DNA of 12,941 nucleotides from Porphyromonadaceae bacterium UBA4277 (GTDB lineage Bacteria > Bacteroidota > Bacteroidia > Bacteroidales > Muribaculaceae). Both the position numbers and the translations under genes were made by a program. Shown here in pieces: positions 1 to 5,601 of the stretch. The notes beneath the pieces were generated by a model. It did no database searches, was not told the origin of the DNA, and worked only from the letters and a program-made list of their open reading frames with translations. Positions within the stretch are counted from its first letter, which is position 1, and every line of letters begins with the position of its first letter. The DNA lies in the NCBI GenBank assembly GCA_002395965.1, contig DGVT01000027.1:1-12941 (forward strand), written 5' to 3'.

Positions 1-636
1 GAAGGCGTGCAGCAGGGACTGCTCAAGTTGCTTGAGGGGTCGATAGTGAATGTCCCGCCTCAAGGCGGCCGCAAGCACCCTGAGCAAAAGATGATTGCGG
101 TTGACACCAAGAACATACTTTTCATATGTGGTGGAGCATTTGAAGGAATCGAGCAGAAGATAGCTCAGCGACTTAACACCCATGTGGTGGGCTTCGGCAC
201 TGAGAATCATGTGAGCAAGGAGAAGCGCGACCAGTTGCTTCACTTCGTTGCTCCGCAGGACTTACGCTCATACGGGTTGATACCTGAGATTATCGGCCGC
301 CTGCCGATACTCACTAATCTTGAGCCCCTTGACCGTGAAGCCTTGTTGCGCATCCTCACCGAGCCTAAGAATGCCATAACTAAGCAATATGAAAAACTGC
401 TGGAGATGGATGGCGTGGAACTGCACATCGACGACGACGTGCTCGACTATGTTGTTGACAAGGCTATTGAGTTCAAGCTGGGGGCGCGTGGGTTGCGCTC
501 GATTTTTGAAACCATCATGATTGATGTTATGTATAATGTACCATCGATGAAGGAGAAGACTTATACCTTGACTCGCGACTATGCGCGTGAACAACTTGAG
601 AAGTCAAATTTCGATTTGCTCACGCATGCCGTGTGA
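1..636 (+). CDS. clpX: ATP-dependent Clp protease ATP-binding subunit ClpX (3' part, 5' end outside window)
   Basis: AAA+ unfoldase that recognises substrates and threads them into the ClpP protease chamber in the cytoplasm. The frame is open from base 1. The visible 211 residues start just after where the Walker B (DEIDK) segment of ClpX would lie, so the zinc-binding domain, Walker A and B and the GYVG pore loop are outside the window. Visible landmarks, numbered within this fragment, are the RKH pore loop at 24-26 (context PPQGGRKHP), LFICGGAFEG, a VGF tripeptide at 63-65 where other ClpX proteins have the ClpP-docking IGF loop, the arginine-finger box IPEIIGRLP (Arg ~100), and the sensor-2 motif GARGLRSI (Arg ~163). 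The C-terminus looks complete and ends with TGA at 634-636. In Bacteroidetes clpX is usually preceded by tig and clpP and followed by recQ, which matches what is seen here. Identification is firm. No terminator is visible after it. Confidence 0.96.
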   Translation, partial: EGVQQGLLKLLEGSIVNVPPQGGRKHPEQKMIAVDTKNILFICGGAFEGIEQKIAQRLNTHVVGFGTENHVSKEKRDQLLHFVAPQDLRSYGLIPEIIGRLPILTNLEPLDREALLRILTEPKNAITKQYEKLLEMDGVELHIDDDVLDYVVDKAIEFKLGARGLRSIFETIMIDVMYNVPSMKEKTYTLTRDYAREQLEKSNFDLLTHAV

Positions 637-676
637 GGCATTTCGGACGGATTTGTGATTTTTCATTTCCAAAATA

Positions 677-708
677 TTTGTATATCACGAAAAAAAAACA
701 TAACTTTG
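677..708 (+). promoter_or_regulatory. Bacteroidetes-type promoter for recQ (TTTG ... TAACTTTG)
   Basis: A TTTG at 677-680 and a TAACTTTG at 701-708 are separated by 20 bp. This matches the -33 TTTG / -7 TAnnTTTG consensus of the Bacteroidetes primary sigma factor. The spacer contains a run of A. Transcription would start near 712-716, giving a leader of about 30 nt before the recQ ATG at 743. So recQ can be transcribed independently of clpX. Confidence 0.72.
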
Positions 709-742
709 TAAGCACGTTATTAACCCTTACTTGAAATTTTTG

Positions 743-2923
743 ATGTACGATAAAAATCAACTATCGGCGGAGGTTAAGAAGTTCTTTGGCTTTGACACCT
801 TTAAGGGCAATCAGGAAGACATAATAATGAACTTGCTCAATGAGCAAGACACATTTGTGTTGATGCCCACAGGAGGTGGCAAGTCGCTTTGCTACCAGTT
901 GCCATCACTCATGATGGAGGGAACTGCAATAGTAATCTCTCCTCTAATAGCCCTGATGAAAAATCAGGTGGATGCAATGCGCAATTATAGCGAGGAAGAT
1001 GGAATTGCCCACTTTTTGAACTCATCGCTTAATAAGCAAGCCATAGAACAGGTAAAAGAAGACATAAAAAAAGGCAAAACCAAGCTGCTTTATGTGGCTC
1101 CGGAGTCGCTCACCAAAGAGGAGAATATAGAATTCCTTAAATCGGTAAAGATTTCGTTCTATGCAGTGGATGAAGCACACTGTATATCGGAATGGGGACA
1201 TGACTTCCGCCCCGAATATCGTCGCATCAGGCCCATTATCAATGAAATAGGTTCCCGCCCCATTATAGCTCTCACAGCTACTGCCACTCCTAAGGTGCAG
1301 AGCGACATCCAGAAGAACCTGGCCATGACCGAGGCAAAGGTGTTCAAGTCGTCGTTCAATCGCGAGAATCTATACTACGAAGTCCGTCCCAAGACTAAAG
1401 ATGTGGATCGCGACATCATACGCTTTATCAAGGCCAATGAAGGCAAGTCGGGCATTATCTATTGCTTGAGTCGCAAGAAGGTAGAGGAACTTGCCGCATT
1501 GCTCCAAGTGAACGGCATCAAGGCGTTGCCTTATCATGCCGGCATGGACAGCGCAACCCGCTCGGCCAATCAGGATTCGTTCCTGCTCGAAAAAGTGGAT
1601 GTCATTGTGGCCACGATAGCCTTTGGTATGGGAATCGATAAGCCCGATGTGCGTTTTGTTATTCATTACGACATTCCCAAGAGTCTTGAAGGCTACTACC
1701 AGGAGACCGGGCGTGCAGGCCGTGACGGAGGCGAGGGAAAGTGTATTACCTTCTACTCAAAGAAAGACCTTGACAAACTGGAGAAATTCATGCAAGGCAA
1801 GCCTCACAATGAGCAGGAGATAGGCAAACAGCTACTGGTTGAAACTGCCAGTTATGCCGAGTCGTCGATATGCCGCCGCAAGCAGTTGTTGCATTACTTT
1901 GGCGAAGAGTATGACCTGGATAATTGCGGCAACTGCGATAACTGCTTGCATCCCAAAAAGCAGGTTGAGGCTCGCGAGGAACTCTGTGCATGCCTGGAAG
2001 TGATTCTTGCCTTAAAAGAACGTTATAAGCTCGATTGCGTGGCTAACGTAGTGGCTGGTAACCTTACGGCCGAGGTAAAGAGCTTCCGCCATGATGAGCT
2101 TGATTTCTTCGGTATATGTTCCGATTCCGATCCGCGGTTTATCTCGGCAGTTATCAGGCAGGGAATTATCTCGGGCTATATCGAAAAGGACATTGAAAAC
2201 TATGGCTTGCTAAAGGTGACCAAGCGCGGCCGGCAATTCCTTGATAATCCTCAGAGTTTCATGGTTGTGGAAGATGCCGACTACAGCGACAATGATGAGA
2301 TGGAAATGCCGTCGAACGGTGCCGGAGCAATAGATCCCGAGCTGTTCAGTATGCTCAAGGACTTGCGCAAGCAAGTGGCTCGTCGCCATGATTTGCCTCC
2401 GTATGTTATTTTCCAAGATCCTTCGCTCGAAGCCATGGCTACGACCTATCCTATTACTATCGACGAGCTCAAGCTCATTCCGGGAGTGGGTGATGGTAAG
2501 GCTAAGCGATATGGAAAGGAATTTGTCGAGCTTATCAAGCGTCATGTGGATGAAAATGAGATAGAACGCCCCGAAGACTTCAGGATGCGCGCTATGCCCA
2601 ATAAGAGCAATGCCAAAATCTATCTCATTCAAGGCATAGACCGCAAAACAGACCTGGTGGCCTTAGCTGCCTCGCGCGGAATGGATTTCAATGAGTTGCT
2701 CGACGAACTGGAGGCCATTGTCTATAGCGGCTATAAAATAAACATAGACTACTACATAAATGATCAAATGGACGAGGATATACAAGAAGATATTTTCGAC
2801 TATTTCCGCAATAGCGAGACCGACGATCTGCAGACAGCCTTCGACACTCTCGGCCTTGAAGATTATAAAGAAGAGGAAATCAGGCTGGTGCGCATCAAGT
2901 TCCTAAGTGAGATGGGCAATTAA
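743..2923 (+). CDS. recQ: ATP-dependent DNA helicase RecQ
   Basis: 3'-5' superfamily 2 helicase for recombination and fork repair. Numbering is from the ATG at 743 (726 aa). An upstream in-frame TTG at 731 would add four residues (MKFL) but ATG is preferred. No Shine-Dalgarno is evident, as is common in this phylum. Domains in order: helicase core with Walker A MPTGGGKS (41-48), DEAH box (143-146) followed by the RecQ aromatic loop CISEWGHDFRPEY, TATATP motif III, and motif VI QETGRAGRDG (320-329). Next come the RecQ-Ct zinc-binding cysteines C377, C395, C398 and C401, a winged-helix region (~425-500), and an HRDC domain (~531-604) with LPPYVIFQD and a helix-hairpin-like IPGVGDGKAKRYG. A further ~120-residue acidic C-terminal extension follows, making the protein longer than E. 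coli RecQ (609 aa). I believe this longer form is usual in Bacteroidetes. All core catalytic motifs are intact. Confidence 0.96.
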   Translation: MYDKNQLSAEVKKFFGFDTFKGNQEDIIMNLLNEQDTFVLMPTGGGKSLCYQLPSLMMEGTAIVISPLIALMKNQVDAMRNYSEEDGIAHFLNSSLNKQAIEQVKEDIKKGKTKLLYVAPESLTKEENIEFLKSVKISFYAVDEAHCISEWGHDFRPEYRRIRPIINEIGSRPIIALTATATPKVQSDIQKNLAMTEAKVFKSSFNRENLYYEVRPKTKDVDRDIIRFIKANEGKSGIIYCLSRKKVEELAALLQVNGIKALPYHAGMDSATRSANQDSFLLEKVDVIVATIAFGMGIDKPDVRFVIHYDIPKSLEGYYQETGRAGRDGGEGKCITFYSKKDLDKLEKFMQGKPHNEQEIGKQLLVETASYAESSICRRKQLLHYFGEEYDLDNCGNCDNCLHPKKQVEAREELCACLEVILALKERYKLDCVANVVAGNLTAEVKSFRHDELDFFGICSDSDPRFISAVIRQGIISGYIEKDIENYGLLKVTKRGRQFLDNPQSFMVVEDADYSDNDEMEMPSNGAGAIDPELFSMLKDLRKQVARRHDLPPYVIFQDPSLEAMATTYPITIDELKLIPGVGDGKAKRYGKEFVELIKRHVDENEIERPEDFRMRAMPNKSNAKIYLIQGIDRKTDLVALAASRGMDFNELLDELEAIVYSGYKINIDYYINDQMDEDIQEDIFDYFRNSETDDLQTAFDTLGLEDYKEEEIRLVRIKFLSEMGN

Positions 2924-3010
2924 GAGTGTAGTTATTACGGCCGCTGCCTGATGGCACACTCTCTTGTGGTAACGAGTTTAGAATAGAGTATAATAGGTAT
3001 TTTATATAAT

Positions 3011-3048
3011 GGTATCAGCTTCATTTGTTTGGGCTGATACCGTTTTTT
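3011..3048 (+). terminator. Rho-independent terminator after recQ
   Basis: GGTATCAGC (3011-3019) and GCTGATACC (3033-3041) form a perfect 9-bp stem with a 13-nt loop. The stem is followed by G and six T (3043-3048). It lies 87 bp after the recQ stop and 15 bp before the protease start, so it separates the two transcription units. A weaker inverted pair, GAGTGT (2924-2929) / ACACTC (2956-2961), sits directly after the recQ stop. Confidence 0.85.
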
Positions 3049-3062
3049 AATATGGAATTACA

Positions 3063-5156
3063 ATGAAGAAATGTGCAATATTACTTGTGGTGATGCTGGT
3101 TGTGACTGCAGTGAAACTCGCTCAGGCACAGAGTCGTCTGTCGGCTCGTGCCAAGATAGAATTATCAAAGCGTGACTTGCCTATGTTTCGCTCAAATAGG
3201 GTGGGCGAGAAGGACAATGCGCGCCGTGCGGGGTGCTTCATTCGCGTGCAAGGCCCTAATGTGCTTAAAGCCTTTACAGCCCGTGGAGTGCAAGTAAACT
3301 GCACGTTCGGTGACTATGTTGTGGCGCAAGTGCCGCTTGACCTTGTGCCCGAAATTGCAGCAGCGGCCGGTGTAAAATCGCTGTCGATTTCTTTGCCTAT
3401 GGAATTGTGCAATGACAGTGCCCGATACTATACAAACATAGATGCTGTGCACGCCGGTAGCGAGAATCTGTTGCCATGCAGTGGTAAAGGGGTGGTTGTG
3501 GGCGTTATTGATACGGGTATCGATTTCAACCATATCAATTTCAAGGATGCTGCAGGGCGCACTCGCGTCAAGCGTGTGTATATGCCGCAAGACAGCACCG
3601 GTTCTTCTCCCATTATTGAAGGCGACACCCTTCCCGGCAGTCATTATACTACTGCCGAGCAAATAATGCTGCTAACCACCGATTATTCAAAAGCCACTCA
3701 CGGCACTCACACAGCCGGCACGGCAGCCGGCAGCTACATGGCAAACGGCTATAATGGCATGGCACCCGATGCCGATCTGGTTTTCTGTGCGATGCCCGTG
3801 CTCTATGACTCCGACATTGCCTGTGCAATAAAGTATATCGACAACTATGCTCGCTCGGTAGGCAAGCCGGCTGTAATCAATATGAGTTTCGGATCGCAAG
3901 AGGGCGCCCACGACGGCACGTCGATGCTGTGTCGCCTCTTCGACAGCTATTCGGCAGCGGGTCACATCATGGTGATTTCGGCAGGTAACTGGGCGCGTGA
4001 GCGCATCTATTTGGAGCGAACCTTTAATGGAACAGGTAGCGATACTGTGCGCACCTATCTTGACAATTACTCTTCGAGCACTACCTATAAAGGTTATATC
4101 TCTTCTTGGTCGGCAAGCGAACGACCACATTACATGGGCATTACCGTTATTGACAAAGCCACGCATGCCGAGGTTGCCTCGCTACCGGTGTTTGCCTTGA
4201 CCGACACTGTCACTTCACTGACCTTGGATTCTATTCCCGAATTAAGCCCTTACTTGAGCGGCGAGGTGCTCTATGCCTGTGCCGTCGAAGACAACGGGCG
4301 TTTTCACAGTGTGCTGGAGCCAAATGTGAAGCCAACACTATCGTCGCGTTATCGCATGGGCATTAAGATAATAAGTGATGCTCAAGAGACGCTGCGGGCA
4401 TGGAGCAGCGGGGTGATCATGATTAATGACGTGGCTGTGCCCGGCTACACGTCGGCTGTGCGTAACAGCTGCATCAGCGACCTTGCCACAGGCGACTCGG
4501 TAATCTCAGTCGGGGCCTATTGCACCAAGCAAACAATACCCTCGGTGAGCGACGGAACCTACACCTATACACGATGCACACCTCACGACATAGCCTACTT
4601 CTCGGCCTATGGACCCGATGCTCGCGGCATAAGCCGGCCCGATGTGTGCGCACCGGGTGCGGCACTGATTTCGTCTGGCAGTCGTTATATGTCATCGTGG
4701 TCGTCGGTGTTATCTTCATATGTCGAAGCCTATGGAGAGCAATACCCTTATTACGGTGGCCAGGGAACGTCGATGGCTGCACCGGTTGTTACCGGCACTA
4801 TAGCCCTGTGGCTCGAGCGCTACCCAAAGCTAACTCCTGCCGATGTGCGTCTTGTGCTCGAGCACACTGCAGTGCGCGACGAATTTGTGACCGGTGGCAA
4901 CCCTGAGCTTTGGGGGTATGGCAAGATCGATGCCTTTGCCGGACTCAAGTTTATCGACGAGCATTTCCCTGTCATGCTTCGAGGTGATGTGAATGCCGAC
5001 GGCATTGTGGATGTGGATGATGTGAACGCCGTAATTAACATTATCTTAGGTAAGAACCTGCCGGGCGATTACGGCGGTAATGCCGACCTGAACGGCGACA
5101 GTCTGGTTGACGTTGACGATGTGAATGAAATAATTAATATTATTCTCATACAATAG
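3063..5156 (+). CDS. Secreted subtilisin-like (S8) serine protease with C-terminal dockerin-type repeats
   Basis: Predicted exported endopeptidase of 697 aa. Residues 1-~23 form a signal peptide (MKK, a hydrophobic core, then LAQAQS with probable cleavage after AQA). A prodomain-like segment follows to ~140. The catalytic triad is complete: Asp150 in GVIDTGID, His213 in THGTHTAGT, and Ser570 in GQGTSMAAP. The oxyanion-hole Asn309 is in VISAGN. About 260 residues separate Asn309 from Ser570, far more than in subtilisin, so a beta-rich domain is inserted there. The C-terminus carries two EF-hand-like repeats, GDVNADGIVDVDDVNAVIN (641-659) and ADLNGDSLVDVDDVNEIIN (674-692), with the D-x-N-x-D calcium loop of type I dockerins. 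No Por/T9SS sorting domain is seen. It stands alone, bracketed by the recQ terminator upstream and a non-coding repeat region downstream. Substrate and anchoring partner are unknown. The family call is firm; surface attachment through the dockerin is inference. Confidence 0.93.
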   Translation: MKKCAILLVVMLVVTAVKLAQAQSRLSARAKIELSKRDLPMFRSNRVGEKDNARRAGCFIRVQGPNVLKAFTARGVQVNCTFGDYVVAQVPLDLVPEIAAAAGVKSLSISLPMELCNDSARYYTNIDAVHAGSENLLPCSGKGVVVGVIDTGIDFNHINFKDAAGRTRVKRVYMPQDSTGSSPIIEGDTLPGSHYTTAEQIMLLTTDYSKATHGTHTAGTAAGSYMANGYNGMAPDADLVFCAMPVLYDSDIACAIKYIDNYARSVGKPAVINMSFGSQEGAHDGTSMLCRLFDSYSAAGHIMVISAGNWARERIYLERTFNGTGSDTVRTYLDNYSSSTTYKGYISSWSASERPHYMGITVIDKATHAEVASLPVFALTDTVTSLTLDSIPELSPYLSGEVLYACAVEDNGRFHSVLEPNVKPTLSSRYRMGIKIISDAQETLRAWSSGVIMINDVAVPGYTSAVRNSCISDLATGDSVISVGAYCTKQTIPSVSDGTYTYTRCTPHDIAYFSAYGPDARGISRPDVCAPGAALISSGSRYMSSWSSVLSSYVEAYGEQYPYYGGQGTSMAAPVVTGTIALWLERYPKLTPADVRLVLEHTAVRDEFVTGGNPELWGYGKIDAFAGLKFIDEHFPVMLRGDVNADGIVDVDDVNAVINIILGKNLPGDYGGNADLNGDSLVDVDDVNEIINIILIQ

Positions 5157-5243
5157 CATTAATTGCACACAGCGATTAAGAAAAGGAGGTAGTGTCATAA
5201 TTCAGAATATAAAAATAGGCGAATTTAAGTCTAAATCACGTTG

Positions 5244-5270
5244 TTGTAGTGCTTCGAAGATGCACTACAA
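5244..5270. repeat. Perfect 9-bp inverted repeat (hairpin) downstream of the protease gene
   Basis: TTGTAGTGC (5244-5252) and GCACTACAA (5262-5270) are exact reverse complements around a 9-nt loop that itself contains the palindrome TTCGAA. It lies about 90 bp after the protease stop. No T-run follows on either strand, so it is not a classical intrinsic terminator. It could be an mRNA 3'-end stabiliser or a protein-binding site. A second small palindrome, CCAGCTGG, follows at 5274-5281. Confidence 0.55.
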
Positions 5271-5326
5271 GCGCCAGCTGGTGCCATAACCACTGTTAAT
5301 ACTCGATATTTTTAATTTTGATACAC

Positions 5327-5578
5327 CCTCGAAGTTACTTTCGCTCGGAAAAGAAAAGAAAAAACAAGTTTTCCTTTTCTTTTCGCTCGCTTAATCGTAA
5401 CGTTGAGGCTTTGCCTCGAAGTTACTTTCACTCGGAAAAGAAAAGAAAAACAAGTTTTCCTTTTCTTTTCGCTCGCTTAATCGTATCGTTGAGGCTTTGC
5501 CTCGAAGTTACTTTCGCTCGGAAAAGAAAAGAAAAAATAAGTTTTCCTTTTCTTTTCGCTCGCTTAATCGTAACTTTG
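5327..5578. repeat. Three tandem imperfect copies of an ~87-bp intergenic repeat
   Basis: Copies run 5327-5413 (87 bp), 5414-5499 (86 bp) and 5500-5578 (79 bp, shortened at its end). Each begins CCTCGAAGTTACTTTC and includes the quasi-palindrome GAAAAGAAAAG ... CTTTTCTTTTC. In copy 1 the arms are 5348-5358 and 5374-5384. The copies differ by only a few changes: G to A in TTTCGCTCG of copy 2, one fewer A in copy 2, C to T in the loop of copy 3, and TAACG versus TATCG near the end. Copies 1 and 2 end in GTTGAGGCTTTG and, with the start of the next copy, form a GAGGC-TTT-GCCTC hairpin. Copy 3 lacks 8 bp there and ends TAACTTTG. The ORF that can be read through the region (5318-5614) is repeat translation and is not called a gene. 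In the rest of 5157-5601 I see only the hairpin at 5244 and an AGGAGG at 5184-5189 that leads to no reading frame. Confidence 0.9.
5548..5578 (+). promoter_or_regulatory. Promoter of the polysaccharide operon, formed at the end of repeat copy 3
   Basis: TAACTTTG at 5571-5578 is an exact TAnnTTTG -7 box, identical to the one before recQ. The -33 element is weaker: TTTT at 5548-5551, 19 bp upstream, within the pyrimidine arm of the repeat. Transcription would start near 5582-5586 and leave a leader of roughly 16-20 nt before the ATG at 5602. The corresponding positions in copies 1 and 2 read TAACGTTG and TATCGTTG and lack the TTTG. Confidence 0.65.
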
Positions 5579-5598
5579 CAAGTTAAAACAAAGTTTAC
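5570..5598. repeat. Inverted repeat spanning the -7 box and leader (possible operator)
   Basis: GTAACTTTG (5570-5578) is mirrored by CAAAGTTTAC (5589-5598), its reverse complement apart from one inserted T. A second, overlapping pair AACTT-TGC-AAGTT (5572-5584) is perfect. Both cover the -7 box or the predicted transcription start, where a repressor site or leader hairpin would act. No regulator gene is in the window, so the role is speculative. Confidence 0.4.
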
Positions 5599-5601
5599 GT
5601 T

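Noticed and set aside
2964..3010. TATAAT-like hexamers (2989-2994 and 3005-3010) as a sigma-70 promoter for the protease
   Set aside because: Bacteroidetes promoters use TAnnTTTG rather than TATAAT, spacing to a TTG element is poor, and the hexamers lie before the recQ terminator.
5183..5200. Strong AAGGAGG sequence suggesting a small gene
   Set aside because: The only nearby start, GTG at 5192, meets a TAA after two codons. No small protein can be supported.
5327..5578. Repeat array as a CRISPR
   Set aside because: The copies are contiguous, with no unique spacers of constant length between short repeats, and no cas genes are nearby.
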